Source: Nocardia mikamii NBRC 108933 (GTDB lineage: Bacteria > Actinomycetota > Actinomycetes > Mycobacteriales > Mycobacteriaceae). From it: a stretch of DNA of 64,000 nucleotides. The DNA is taken from NCBI RefSeq assembly GCF_001613505.1, contig NZ_BDCM01000003.1:496001-560000 (forward strand). Direction: 5' to 3'. Positions 33,058 through 42,018 of this stretch are shown here, piece after piece. How positions within the stretch are numbered: position 1 is the stretch's first letter; each line of letters starts with the position of its first letter. A model generated the notes under the pieces. It had not been told where the DNA came from. It saw only the letters and a program-made list of their open reading frames with translations, and ran no database searches. The position numbers and the translations under genes are program-made.

Positions 33058-34095
33058 GTGGGAGTACCGACAGCAGTACCCGTTTCGCAAGAGCCGGGAC
33101 TGAAATTAGGGTGGCCGGACCGAGCCGACAAAGCGCGGCTGCATTACGTGTCCGGCAAGGGCGGGACCGGAAAATCCACGGTCGCAGGCGCTTTGGCGCT
33201 CGCGTTGGCCGCCGGCGGGCGGCGGGTGCTGCTGGTCGAGGTGGAGGGCCGCCAGTCGATTGCCCAATTGTTCGATCTGCCGCCGCTGCCGCCCACCGAA
33301 ACCAAGATCGCCACCGCCGACGGTGGCGGCGAGGTGATGGCGCTGGCCCTCGATATCGAACACGCCTTCCTCGAATACCTCGACATGTTCTACAACCTCG
33401 GCTTCGCGGGCCGGGCGATGCGCCGGATGGGCGCCATCGAATTCGTCACGACCATCGCTCCGGGTCTGCGCGACGTGATACTGACCGGCAAGATCAAGGA
33501 ATGCGCGGTCCGCACCGACAAATCCGGTAAGCGCGTCTACGACGAGATCGTGGTCGACGCCCCGCCGACCGGTCGCATCGCCGGATTCCTCGACGTCACC
33601 AAGGCCATGGCCGAGGTAGCCAAGGGTGGGCCGATCGCCGGGCAGGCGGAGGGCGTGGCGGCGCTGCTGCATTCCGAGCAGACCGTCGTCCACCTGGTGA
33701 CCCTGCTCGAGGCGCTGCCGGTGCAGGAGACCGCGGATGCGATCGCCGAGTTGACCGAATCGGATTTCCGCATCGGCACGGTCATCGTCAATCGCGCCAC
33801 CGAGGGCTTTCTCCCCGCCCCGGTGCGCGCCCGCGTCGCGACCGGTGACCTCGATCTGGACGCCGTCCGCGCGGGGCTGGCCGAGGCCGGAATCACGGTG
33901 GACGACAACGACTTCCAGGGCCTGATCCAGGAAGCCGTGGAACATTCGGCCACCCTGCAGGCCCAGGACGACAGCTCCGCCGAACTGGCGAAGGTGGATA
34001 TCAGCCGCTTGTATCTGCCGGCGTTGCCCGACGGTATGGACCTGGGCGGACTGTACGAACTGGCCGAACACCTGAGCGCGCAGGGAGTCCGCTGA
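33058..34095 (+). CDS. bagA: Get3/ArsA-like ATPase A
   Basis: A 345-residue SIMIBI ATPase corresponding to Rv3679. Deviant Walker [16 protein letters not shown] (about 34-48), switch regions [15 protein letters not shown] and [11 protein letters not shown]. The mycobacterial pair BagA/BagB forms a Get3-like complex linked to glycerol metabolism and antibiotic response. The start was set at GTG 33058 from leaderless geometry; a longer in-frame start adds 45 unlike residues. Stop and next start overlap as TGATG. Confidence 0.9.
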   Translation: MGVPTAVPVSQEPGLKLGWPDRADKARLHYVSGKGGTGKSTVAGALALALAAGGRRVLLVEVEGRQSIAQLFDLPPLPPTETKIATADGGGEVMALALDIEHAFLEYLDMFYNLGFAGRAMRRMGAIEFVTTIAPGLRDVILTGKIKECAVRTDKSGKRVYDEIVVDAPPTGRIAGFLDVTKAMAEVAKGGPIAGQAEGVAALLHSEQTVVHLVTLLEALPVQETADAIAELTESDFRIGTVIVNRATEGFLPAPVRARVATGDLDLDAVRAGLAEAGITVDDNDFQGLIQEAVEHSATLQAQDDSSAELAKVDISRLYLPALPDGMDLGGLYELAEHLSAQGVR

Positions 34096-35303
34096 TGAGC
34101 CATCCGAGCCCGCTGATCCCGCCGGCGACTCCGCTGCTGGATGTCGAGGCCGTCATCGCCGACCCGACCGCCCGGGTGGTGGTGTGCTGCGGCTCCGGCG
34201 GAGTCGGCAAGACCACCACCGCCGCGGCGATCGCCCTGCGCGCGGCCGAACAGGGCCGCAAGGTCGTGGTGCTGACCATCGACCCGGCGCGGCGGCTGGC
34301 CCAGTCCCTGGGCGTCAGCGACCTCGGCAACGCTCCCCAGCGCGTCCAACTGCCCGAGACGGCCAAGGGTGAGCTGTACGCGATGATGCTCAACATGCGC
34401 CGCACCTTCGACGACATGGTGCTCGAGCACACCAGCCCGGACAAGGCCGAGCAGATCTTCGCCAACCCCTTCTATCAGACCGTCGCGTCCTCCTTCGGCG
34501 GAACGCAGGAGTACATGGCGATGGAGAAGCTGGGCCAGCTGGTCGCCAAGCGCGAGTGGGATCTGGTCGTCGTCGACACCCCGCCCTCCCGCAACGCTCT
34601 GGACTTCCTCGACGCGCCCAAGCGGCTCGGCAATTTCCTCAACGGCCGGATGATCCGGGTCATCATGGCGCCCGGGCGCGGCGTGGGCCGCTTCGTCACC
34701 GGTGCGATGAGCCTCGCCGTGCGCGGGGTGTCCACGGTCGTGGGCGGGCAGATGCTCAAGGACGCTTCGCTGTTCCTGCAGTCGCTGGAATCGATGTTCG
34801 GCGGCTTCCAGGACCGCGCCGAACGCACCTACGCCATGCTCTCGCGGCCCGGAACCCATTTCGTGGTGGTCGCCGCGGCCGAGCCGGACGCGCTGCGCGA
34901 GGCGTCGTTCTTCGTGGATCGGCTCTCCACCGACGGAATGCCGCTGGCCGGGCTGGTTCTCAATCGCACCCATCCGGTGCTGTGCACCCTCTCGTCGGCT
35001 CAGGCGACCGCCGCCGCGGACCGGCTGAGCCCCGGCCCGGGCAGCGCCTCCGACGGCACCACGAAGGAGGCCGTGGCCGCCACGGACGCCGCCACCGATC
35101 CCGCGACGCTGACCGCCGACATCCTGCGCATCCACGCCCATCGCGCGGTCACCGCCAAACGCGAACAGCATCTGCTGCACCGCTTCACCAGCGCCCATCC
35201 GCGGGTGCCGATCGTGACGGTGACCGCGCTGCCGTTCGAAGTGTCCGATCTGGACGCGTTGCGCGCGGTCGGCGAACAGCTCGCCGGATCCGACGCCGCC
35301 TGA
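34095..35303 (+). CDS. bagB: Get3/ArsA-like ATPase B
   Basis: A 402-residue partner of BagA corresponding to Rv3680. P-loop [29 protein letters not shown], and [20 protein letters not shown]. An insertion-rich middle ([19 protein letters not shown]) resembles the client-binding helices of Get3-type proteins. The two ATPases are translationally coupled and probably form a heteromer in the cytosol. A bidirectional hairpin terminator follows. Confidence 0.9.
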   Translation: MSHPSPLIPPATPLLDVEAVIADPTARVVVCCGSGGVGKTTTAAAIALRAAEQGRKVVVLTIDPARRLAQSLGVSDLGNAPQRVQLPETAKGELYAMMLNMRRTFDDMVLEHTSPDKAEQIFANPFYQTVASSFGGTQEYMAMEKLGQLVAKREWDLVVVDTPPSRNALDFLDAPKRLGNFLNGRMIRVIMAPGRGVGRFVTGAMSLAVRGVSTVVGGQMLKDASLFLQSLESMFGGFQDRAERTYAMLSRPGTHFVVVAAAEPDALREASFFVDRLSTDGMPLAGLVLNRTHPVLCTLSSAQATAAADRLSPGPGSASDGTTKEAVAATDAATDPATLTADILRIHAHRAVTAKREQHLLHRFTSAHPRVPIVTVTALPFEVSDLDALRAVGEQLAGSDAA

Positions 35304-35361
35304 ATTCTCCAATGGTGATGACGCGCGGCCCCGATTCCGCACGTCACCGGGCTGAAAGCGA

Positions 35362-35388
35362 TCCGAGCCCGCACCCCGCGGGCTCGGA
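35362..35388. terminator. Hairpin between bagB and whiB4
   Basis: 11-bp stem with loop ACCCC between two convergent genes; can serve both strands. Confidence 0.75.
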
Positions 35389-35404
35389 CCGTAGAGCTGA
35401 TCGA

Positions 35405-35728
35405 CTACATCGCGACCTTCTGCTGACGCTGGGCGCGGAAGAAGTCCGCCCAGGAGGTCACCTCGGGATGCTGCTTGAGCAGCGCACGCCGCTGCCGCTC
35501 GGTCATCCCACCCCACACACCGAATTCCACTCGATTGTCCAGGGCGTCGGCACCGCACTCCATGAGCACCGGGCAGTGCCGACAGATGGTGGCCGCCTTG
35601 CGCTGGGCGGCACCACGCACGAACAACTGGTCGGGATCCACTTCCTTGCATCGGGCCTGGGACACCCAGGCGATTCTCGCTTCGGCCTGCTCCACGTCCA
35701 ATCGAGCGATGGGGGTAGTCATGTGCAT
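35405..35728 (-). CDS. whiB4: WhiB4-type Fe-S redox regulator
   Basis: A 107-residue WhiB protein in the Rv3681c position. Four cluster-binding Cys at 27, 49, 52 and 58 (ARCKEVD, CRHCPVLMEC), the FGVWGGMTERQRR turn and a basic C-terminus for DNA contact. WhiB4 senses oxygen and redox state and acts on antioxidant genes in mycobacteria. ATG 35728 was preferred over ATG 35722 because AAGGGG lies eight bases upstream. Its promoter (TTGAGA-N17-TAACAC) overlaps a CRP-like site. Confidence 0.93.
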   Translation of the reverse strand: MHMTTPIARLDVEQAEARIAWVSQARCKEVDPDQLFVRGAAQRKAATICRHCPVLMECGADALDNRVEFGVWGGMTERQRRALLKQHPEVTSWADFFRAQRQQKVAM

Positions 35729-35835
35729 TTGGTGTGCCCCTTTGCAGTCCGAACACCGGGTCAACGGCGCTCCGGAATCGCGTGCAGCCCACAGCAACCC
35801 AACCCCGCTGCGCTCCGCACCACATTCCACTTTGA

Positions 35836-35864
35836 GTGTTAGCTCTATCACACTGGGTTCTCAA
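35836..35864 (-). promoter_or_regulatory. whiB4 promoter with overlapping CRP site
   Basis: Minus strand: TTGAGA (35864-35859), 17 bp, TAACAC (35841-35836). A CRP-type site lies inside it at 35837-35852, TGTTA-N6-TCACA, 9 of 10 consensus positions, extended by an AGTGT/ACACT dyad (35835-35854). Binding there should block polymerase, so repression is expected. Confidence 0.55.
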
Positions 35865-35995
35865 TCTAGGTAAAGGTATGGGCCCAGCGCAAGACCGTGC
35901 CCGTAATTTCTGGTACGCCCGTCCCTGCGGAGGCCGCGCGACCAGGTGTCATGGCGCGCCGCCGACCGCGCACCGCGCGTGTGACGGCGGGCAAT

Positions 35996-36001
35996 TAGGC
36001 T
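35996..36001 (+). promoter_or_regulatory. -10 element for leaderless ponA2
   Basis: TAGGCT, seven bases, GTG 36009. Confidence 0.5.
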
Positions 36002-36008
36002 GGGGCGC

Positions 36009-38372
36009 GTGCCGATCTCACAAACGCTCGCGAGGCTCGCCGGCGCCTGCGTCCTAGCGGCCGTACTCGTCGCCGGATTGCTGTTCCCGCTCGCAGGCGG
36101 CTTCGGGTACCTGTCGAACCGCGCAGCCGATGCCGTGGACAACGTTTCCGCGGAATTGGTGGAGGGCACCGCACCGGCGGTGTCGACGATGGTCGATGCG
36201 ACCGGAGCCCCCATCGCGTGGCTGTACGAGCAGAGACGTTTCGAGGTCCCCAGCGACAAGATCTCCAACGATATGAAGTTGGCGATCGTCTCCATCGAGG
36301 ACAAACGCTTCGCCGAACACGGCGGCGTCGACTGGCAGGGCACGCTGCGCGCATTCCTGACCAACACCTCGAGCGGTGAAGTCCAGCAGGGCGCCTCGAC
36401 CATCGACCAGCAGTACGTGAAGAACTTCCAACTGCTGGTGGTCGCGAAAACCGACGCCGAACGCCGTGCCGCCATCGAGACCACGCCGGCGCGTAAACTG
36501 CGCGAAATCCGAATGGCGCTGACCTTGGAGAAAGAACTCACCAAGGACGAGATTCTCACCCGCTATCTGAACCTGGTCCCGTTCGGCAACGGCTCCTACG
36601 GCATTCAGGACGCGGCGCAGACCTATTTCGGCGTCGACGCCAAGGATTTGAAGGTCGCGCAGGCCGCCATGCTCGCCGGTATGGTCCAGTCCAGCTCCAA
36701 ACTCAACCCGTACACCAATCCCAAGGGCGTGCTGGAGCGGCGTAATACCGTGCTGGACACCCTGATCCAGAACATTCCGAGCCGGGCCGACGAATTCCGG
36801 GCCGCCAAGGAGCAGCCGCTGGGTGTGCTGCCGGAGCCCAAGGGCCTGCCGCGCGGATGCATCGCCGCAGGTGACCGCGGTTATTTCTGTGATTACGCAC
36901 TGCAATATCTGGCCAATTCCGGTATCAGCAAGGATCAGATGGACAAGGGCGGATATCTGATCCGCACCACCTTGGATCCGGCGGTGCAGAATTCGGTCAA
37001 GGCCGCCGTCACGGCGAACACCGATCCGAATCTGGAGAATATCGCCGAGGTCATGAGCATCATCGCTCCCGGCCAGGACTCCCACCACATCCTGGCGATG
37101 ACCTCGAGCCGCACCTACGGCCTGGATCAGGGCGCGCATCAAACCGTCCAACCGCAGCCGTATTCGATGGTCGGTGACGGCGCCGGATCCATTTTCAAGA
37201 TCTTCACCACGGCCGCCGCCATGGAGAAGGGCCTGGGCACCAGCGCTCAGCTGGACGTGCCCTCGTTCTTCGCCGCGAAGGGTATGGGTAACGGTGGCGC
37301 CGTGGGCTGCCCACCCGCCACCTACTGCGTGAAGAACGCCGGTAATTACAAATCACCGGAATCGGTGACCGAAGCGTTGGCGCAGTCACCGAATACCGCG
37401 TTCGTCAAGCTCATTCAGGACGTCGGCGTGACACCGACGGTCGATATGGCGGTACGGCTCGGGATGCGTTCCTACACCGAAGCGGGCACCTCCGGCCACG
37501 GTAATCAGAGCCTGGCGGACATGATCAAACAGCAGAATCTCGGCTCGTTCACCCTGGGCCCGGTCGCGATCAATCCGCTGGAACTGTCCAATGTCGCCGC
37601 GACGCTGGCCTCCGGCGGAAAGTGGTGCCCGCCGTCGCCGATCGCCGAGGTTCTCGACCGCGACGGCAAGCAGGTGCCGCTCACCCAGCAGGCCTGTGAA
37701 CAGGTCGTCGAGCCGGGCTTGGCGAATACGCTGGCCAACGCGCTGAGCCAGGACGCCGTGGGCGGTACCGCGGCCGGTTCCGCGCATGTGGTGGGCTGGA
37801 ACGCCCCGGTGTCGGCCAAGACGGGAACCACCGAAACCCACCGGTCCTCGGCATTCCTCGGGTTCACCAATTCGATGGCCGGCGCCGCCTACATCTACGG
37901 CGACTCCCCGACGCCCGGCGAGATCTGCTCGTTCCCGCTGCGTACCTGCGGTGACGGCAACCTCTACGGCGGTAACGAACCGGCTCGCAGCTGGTTCGGC
38001 GGTATCAAGCCGGTACTCGACAAATTCCCGCCGCCGGCGCTGCCGCCGCTGGACGACAAGTACGTGCGCGGCTCGAACAACGCTCAGATTCCGGATGTGA
38101 ACGGCATGTCGGAGTCCGAGGCCCGCTCGGTGCTCATCGGCGCGGGGTTCCAGGTGTCGACGGTCACCTCGCCCGGGTCGGCGGCGAAGGGCACGGTCAC
38201 CGCTACGACGCCGAACGGCTCGGCCATCCCCGGATCGGTGATCACGGTGCTCGTCAGCGACGGCACACAGCGGGAGATCCCGCGCCCCGGACCGGCGCCC
38301 GCGCCGCCGGTGCTCCCGGGTCTTCCGCAGATACCCAGGCTGCCACCGATTCCGATTCCGATCCCCCGGTAG
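36009..38372 (+). CDS. ponA2: Class A penicillin-binding protein PonA2
   Basis: A 787-residue bifunctional peptidoglycan synthase corresponding to Rv3682. N-terminal membrane anchor, a GT51 glycosyltransferase with catalytic Glu about 97 in SIEDKRFAEHGGVDW, then a transpeptidase with SxxK at about 394-397 (GSIFK), SPN (AQSPNTAFV) and KTG at about 604 (SAKTGTTET). A single PASTA domain (IPDVNGMSESEARSVL...) follows, and the C-terminus is a Pro-rich tail. Mycobacterial PonA2 is needed for stress survival. GTG 36009 is supported by leaderless geometry. Confidence 0.95.
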   Translation: MPISQTLARLAGACVLAAVLVAGLLFPLAGGFGYLSNRAADAVDNVSAELVEGTAPAVSTMVDATGAPIAWLYEQRRFEVPSDKISNDMKLAIVSIEDKRFAEHGGVDWQGTLRAFLTNTSSGEVQQGASTIDQQYVKNFQLLVVAKTDAERRAAIETTPARKLREIRMALTLEKELTKDEILTRYLNLVPFGNGSYGIQDAAQTYFGVDAKDLKVAQAAMLAGMVQSSSKLNPYTNPKGVLERRNTVLDTLIQNIPSRADEFRAAKEQPLGVLPEPKGLPRGCIAAGDRGYFCDYALQYLANSGISKDQMDKGGYLIRTTLDPAVQNSVKAAVTANTDPNLENIAEVMSIIAPGQDSHHILAMTSSRTYGLDQGAHQTVQPQPYSMVGDGAGSIFKIFTTAAAMEKGLGTSAQLDVPSFFAAKGMGNGGAVGCPPATYCVKNAGNYKSPESVTEALAQSPNTAFVKLIQDVGVTPTVDMAVRLGMRSYTEAGTSGHGNQSLADMIKQQNLGSFTLGPVAINPLELSNVAATLASGGKWCPPSPIAEVLDRDGKQVPLTQQACEQVVEPGLANTLANALSQDAVGGTAAGSAHVVGWNAPVSAKTGTTETHRSSAFLGFTNSMAGAAYIYGDSPTPGEICSFPLRTCGDGNLYGGNEPARSWFGGIKPVLDKFPPPALPPLDDKYVRGSNNAQIPDVNGMSESEARSVLIGAGFQVSTVTSPGSAAKGTVTATTPNGSAIPGSVITVLVSDGTQREIPRPGPAPAPPVLPGLPQIPRLPPIPIPIPR

Positions 38373-38382
38373 CGATACGCGA

Positions 38383-38417
38383 GAGGCCGGCGAATGTGCG
38401 ACACATTCGCCGGCCTC
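38383..38417. terminator. Hairpin between ponA2 and yqeY
   Basis: 16-bp stem with loop CGA between convergent genes. Confidence 0.8.
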
Positions 38418-38441
38418 CTGCTTTGTCCGGGTAGCCGGGCC

Positions 38442-38906
38442 CTACAACCGGGCTTTGACCGCGGCCGAGATCCGCGAACCGTCGGCCCGGCCCGCGGCCA
38501 GCGCCGTCGCGACCTTCATGACCTGGCCCATCTGCTTCATGCCCGGCCGCTCGCCCAGCTGCTCGGCCACATCGGCGATGGCGGTATCGGCGATGTCGGC
38601 GACCTCGGCTTCGGTGAGCGGGGTCGGCAGATATTCGTCGATGATCTCCTGCTCGGCGCGCTCGTTGGCGGCCAGCTCGCCGCGACCGTTCTGTTCGTAG
38701 ACGACGGCCGCCTCATTGCGCTTCTTGGCCTCCTTGCCGAGGACCGCGATCACCTCGGCATCGGAGAGCTCCTTCGCCTCGGTACCGGCGACCTCGGCGT
38801 TCTGCACGGCTGCCAGCAGCATGCGCAGCGTGCTGAGGCGCAACGTGTCCTTGGCCTTCATCGCCGCGGTCAGATCGGCGCGCAACTTCGATTTGAGTTC
38901 CGACAT
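38442..38906 (-). CDS. GatB/YqeY-domain protein
   Basis: A 154-residue YqeY-type protein: MSELKSKLRADLTAAMKAKD..RLSTLRMLLAAVQNAEV at the N-terminus and DEYLPTPLTEAEV, MGQVMKVATALAAGRADGSRISAAVKARL at the C-terminus. The fold is the tail domain of GatB and is thought to act on charged tRNA, but the role of stand-alone YqeY is not settled. ATG 38906 lies seven bases after TAGCGT (38919-38914), a leaderless arrangement. Confidence 0.92.
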   Translation of the reverse strand: MSELKSKLRADLTAAMKAKDTLRLSTLRMLLAAVQNAEVAGTEAKELSDAEVIAVLGKEAKKRNEAAVVYEQNGRGELAANERAEQEIIDEYLPTPLTEAEVADIADTAIADVAEQLGERPGMKQMGQVMKVATALAAGRADGSRISAAVKARL

Positions 38907-38913
38907 GCGCCAC

Positions 38914-38919
38914 ACGCTA
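38914..38919 (-). promoter_or_regulatory. -10 element for leaderless yqeY
   Basis: TAGCGT on the minus strand, seven bases before ATG 38906. Confidence 0.5.
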
Positions 38920-39042
38920 GCCGTTGCGCGCGGACCCTCCCACCGCATTTCCGCGTGTCGAGCCGGGTGGACGGGCACGACAACCCCCGGCAAACCGGAT
39001 GCCTGTGCGGAATCACACTCGGTATTCGTCACAGTGGTCGCC

Positions 39043-39048
39043 TATTCT
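39043..39048 (+). promoter_or_regulatory. -10 element for leaderless phosphoesterase
   Basis: TATTCT, six bases, ATG 39055; the same element and spacing as upstream of the HAD gene. Confidence 0.55.
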
Positions 39049-39054
39049 GGGCTG

Positions 39055-40041
39055 ATGCCCGTATTCTCGTCCCCCGCACTTCGACGAGCAGCGCTGGGCT
39101 CCGGAGCTAAGGTCGCCGCCGCGGCCGCCGGTACCGCAGTGGCCGGAATCGGCTATGCCTCGCTGATCGAACGCAATGCCTTCGTCCTGCGCGAGGCCAC
39201 GATGCCGGTGCTGCAGCCGGGCTCGTCGAGCCTGCGTGTGCTGCACATCAGCGACCTGCACATGACGCCCGGCCAGAAACTCAAACAAGCCTGGGTTCGC
39301 GAACTCGCCGCCCTGGAACCGGACCTGATCGTCAACACCGGCGACAATCTCGCGCATCCGAAGGCGGTGCCCGCGGTGGTGCAGTCGCTGACGGCGTTGC
39401 TCTCCCGTCCGGGCATCTTCGTGTTCGGCAGTAACGACTACTTCGCGCCCGTCCCGAAGAATCCGCTCAAGTACTTCGACAAGAACCACAAGCGCGTGCA
39501 CGGCGATCCGCTGCCCTGGCAGGATCTGCGCGCGGCGTTCACCGAACGCGGCTGGCTGGATCTGACGCATGTGCGGCGCGATCTCGAGGTCGCCGGAATC
39601 AAGATCTCCACGGCCGGCGTCGACGACCCGCACCTGGCTCGCGATCGCTACGACACGGTCGCCGGCTCGCCGAATCCCCTGGCCGATCTGAGCATCGGAC
39701 TCACCCATTCGCCCGAACCGCGGGTGCTCGATCGGTTCGCCGGTGACGGGTACGACCTCGTGCTGGCCGGCCACACCCACGGCGGGCAGCTGTGCCTGCC
39801 GGGATTCGGCGCGCTGGTCACCAACTGCGGTATCGATCGGTCCCGGGTGAAGGGGCCGTCGCGCTGGGGTGCGCACACGCGGCTGCACGTGTCCGCGGGT
39901 CTGGGCACCTCGCCGTGGGCGCCGTACCGCTTCTGCTGCCGCCCCGAGGCGACCTTGCTGACGCTGGTCGCCGCCCCGCCGAAAGGCCCCGTCGCCGACA
40001 GTGGCCATGGCGTCTCGGAATCGGAGGCCGTGGCGCGCTAG
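39055..40041 (+). CDS. Metallophosphoesterase (Rv3683-like)
   Basis: A 328-residue calcineurin-like phosphoesterase. Metal motifs: LHISDLHM (DxH), IVNTGDN (GDxx), VFGSND (in place of GNHD/E), GLTHSPEP, LAGHTHGGQ (GHxH). An N-terminal hydrophobic stretch (AAAAAGTAVAGIGYASLIE) suggests a membrane anchor or uncleaved signal, like YkuE-type enzymes; the substrate may be a lipid or nucleotide. It corresponds to Rv3683. From here on the mycobacterial synteny ends. Confidence 0.9.
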   Translation: MPVFSSPALRRAALGSGAKVAAAAAGTAVAGIGYASLIERNAFVLREATMPVLQPGSSSLRVLHISDLHMTPGQKLKQAWVRELAALEPDLIVNTGDNLAHPKAVPAVVQSLTALLSRPGIFVFGSNDYFAPVPKNPLKYFDKNHKRVHGDPLPWQDLRAAFTERGWLDLTHVRRDLEVAGIKISTAGVDDPHLARDRYDTVAGSPNPLADLSIGLTHSPEPRVLDRFAGDGYDLVLAGHTHGGQLCLPGFGALVTNCGIDRSRVKGPSRWGAHTRLHVSAGLGTSPWAPYRFCCRPEATLLTLVAAPPKGPVADSGHGVSESEAVAR

Positions 40042-40080
40042 GGTGGCGTGCCGAGGCACGACATCAGGCAGGGGTACACG

Positions 40081-41709
40081 GTGAACAGTGGGTTCGAGCG
40101 GAACGACGACCCGACCGCGCGACGAGAACCCACTCCGGACTCGAACGAGACCCCGCCGACACTGGCGATCCGACGGGTGCCGGGCGCGAATTTCCCTGTG
40201 TCACAAGGGTCTCCGTGGGCCCGGCCCGGGTCGGTGCCTACGGCTCCCGGCGGCCCGGCCGAACCCGCGCGATCCGGCTCTCCGGCCGAACCTATGAAGC
40301 CCGCGGCGCCGGACGCGGGCCGGTCGTCCGGGTCGCTGTTCGACGGGAACAACGCTGCCGGAGGGCAATCCGCGCCGCTCCATCCGTGGTCGCCGCAGGG
40401 CGGCGCGAGCGGAGACGCCTCTCGCGGCCCGAATGCCGACCCGGGTTCCGGCAACGGTCAGCCGAATTCCGGTGCCCCTACCGCTTTCCAGGCGCCTCGT
40501 ATCGGGCCTGAGGGGTCGGCGCCCCATCATCCCGACGTTCCTCCGACCTCGCCGGGCACGCCGCCGGGCTTCGCTCCGTCGCCGCACGGTTTCGGCACCC
40601 CGGGTGGGCCCGGCGGGCCGCACAACCCGAATCCCTTCGGCGGGCAGTGGAATTCCGGTGCGCCGGGCGCACCGTCGGGGCCGGGCGGATCCGATGCGCC
40701 CACCACCGCCTTCGGAGCCCAAACCGGGATGCCGCCGTGGCCGGGCAGCGCGATGCCGGGCGCGAATACTCCCTCCCAGCAACAGTTCTCGGCGCCGCCG
40801 GGTAGCGGTCGCCCCGAGCCGGATTGGCAATTGGGGGTCGGATCACACCCCGCACCGCAGCAGGCGTCCTGGGGGCCACCGACAGCCCAGCATCCGCACA
40901 CCGCACTGCTGCAGGTACCGGCCGAGCAGCCGCCCCGGCGGCGAAAGGCTCTGCTGCTCAGCGTAATAGGAGTGCTTGTCGTCGCGGCGATCGGCGCGAC
41001 CGTGGCGGTGGTCGCGAGCCGGCATTCCGACTCGCCGGCCGCCGCGGGGTCCGGCAAGCCGTCCATGGTCAGCGCGCTCAGTAGCGAAAACCAGCCTCCC
41101 CCACCGCCGTCGCGGCCGCAACAGACCGCGCCGCAGCAGTCTGCGCCGAAGCCGCAGCCCGGCGCCGCGCCTCCGCCGATGGTTCCGGGCTACCAGGTCG
41201 TTCAGATCCTCGATCGCGGTGCGGCCTACGACGCCCCCGCGGAGTGGAAGGTCGATCCGGTCGGTACCGCCGCCTGGGGTTCGGGATCGAATCCGCTGGA
41301 AATCGCCGGCTTGGCACAGGACGGCAAGAACTACTGCCCGAACTACACCCGGACCAACGCCTTCCTCACCATGTCTCCTCAGGCGGACCCGGCCGCGGCC
41401 GCCGCCGATATCGGGGCCCGGATGGCCAAGTTCGGCTGGTCGAACGCCACCGTCGCCGCCCCGGCCCCGGCCCAGCCGATGGTTTCGCTGGACGGGCAGC
41501 TGCACGGCTCCTTCGTCGAGACCACCGGCAGCGCGCCGCCACCGGCTCCCGGCTGCGCCACGACCTTCGCGGTCTACACCTTCGCCTTCCCCAGCGAGAA
41601 CGGGAACTTCGTCATGACCGTCGCCGCCGACACCGGCGTCGACAAGTCCGTGGACAGGGAAACCGCCAAGCGCATCCTCTCCACCATCCGCCCCCTGCCT
41701 GCCCGCTGA
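40081..41709 (+). CDS. Membrane protein with long disordered Pro/Gly-rich cytoplasmic domain
   Basis: A 542-residue protein of unknown family. Residues 1-285 are Pro, Gly, Ser and Asn-rich with no predicted fold; RRRKALLLSVIGVLVVAAIG forms one membrane helix after a basic stop-transfer flank; a Pro/Gln linker and then a domain of about 170 residues outside the membrane (YQVVQILDRGAAYDAPAEWKV...) with two Cys that may form a disulfide. The design resembles mycobacterial/nocardial envelope proteins with disordered cytoplasmic tails that bind kinases or division proteins, but no identity was recognised. GTG 40081 follows AGGGG at six bases; TAGGGT at 40039 is a likely -10. Confidence 0.75.
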   Translation: MNSGFERNDDPTARREPTPDSNETPPTLAIRRVPGANFPVSQGSPWARPGSVPTAPGGPAEPARSGSPAEPMKPAAPDAGRSSGSLFDGNNAAGGQSAPLHPWSPQGGASGDASRGPNADPGSGNGQPNSGAPTAFQAPRIGPEGSAPHHPDVPPTSPGTPPGFAPSPHGFGTPGGPGGPHNPNPFGGQWNSGAPGAPSGPGGSDAPTTAFGAQTGMPPWPGSAMPGANTPSQQQFSAPPGSGRPEPDWQLGVGSHPAPQQASWGPPTAQHPHTALLQVPAEQPPRRRKALLLSVIGVLVVAAIGATVAVVASRHSDSPAAAGSGKPSMVSALSSENQPPPPPSRPQQTAPQQSAPKPQPGAAPPPMVPGYQVVQILDRGAAYDAPAEWKVDPVGTAAWGSGSNPLEIAGLAQDGKNYCPNYTRTNAFLTMSPQADPAAAAADIGARMAKFGWSNATVAAPAPAQPMVSLDGQLHGSFVETTGSAPPPAPGCATTFAVYTFAFPSENGNFVMTVAADTGVDKSVDRETAKRILSTIRPLPAR

Positions 41710-41711
41710 CC

Positions 41712-41731
41712 AGCGGATTTAATGATCCGCT
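41712..41731 (+). terminator. Terminator after disordered membrane protein
   Basis: AGCGGAT / ATCCGCT with loop TTAATG, 3 bp after the stop, followed by a C-run. Confidence 0.65.
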
Positions 41732-41765
41732 CCCCCCTGCTGTAAGCTACGACAGGCTCAACTCA

Positions 41766-41840
<75 letters not shown>

Positions 41841-41860
41841 TCGTGTGTGGAGACACGGCA

Positions 41861-41892
41861 GAGGCCCTGACCAATCCACTGGTCGGGGCCTC
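41861..41892 (+). terminator. tRNA-Pro terminator
   Basis: 13-bp stem with one G-T pair and loop ATCCAC, followed by TTGCTTTG. Confidence 0.75.
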
Positions 41893-42018
41893 TTGCTTTG
41901 CCGGATGCGTTTCGCGGTGTCGGGTTCGGGAGACTTCACCATCCACGGCCCGATCCTCTGGGCGCGCTCGCTTCCCATTTCCGGGACCACCGGAACTCCT
42001 TGTGCTACAACTTTGTTC

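Noticed and set aside
33537..35864. 775-codon open frame on the minus strand
   Set aside because: Antisense to bagA and bagB and also runs through whiB4 in a wrong frame.
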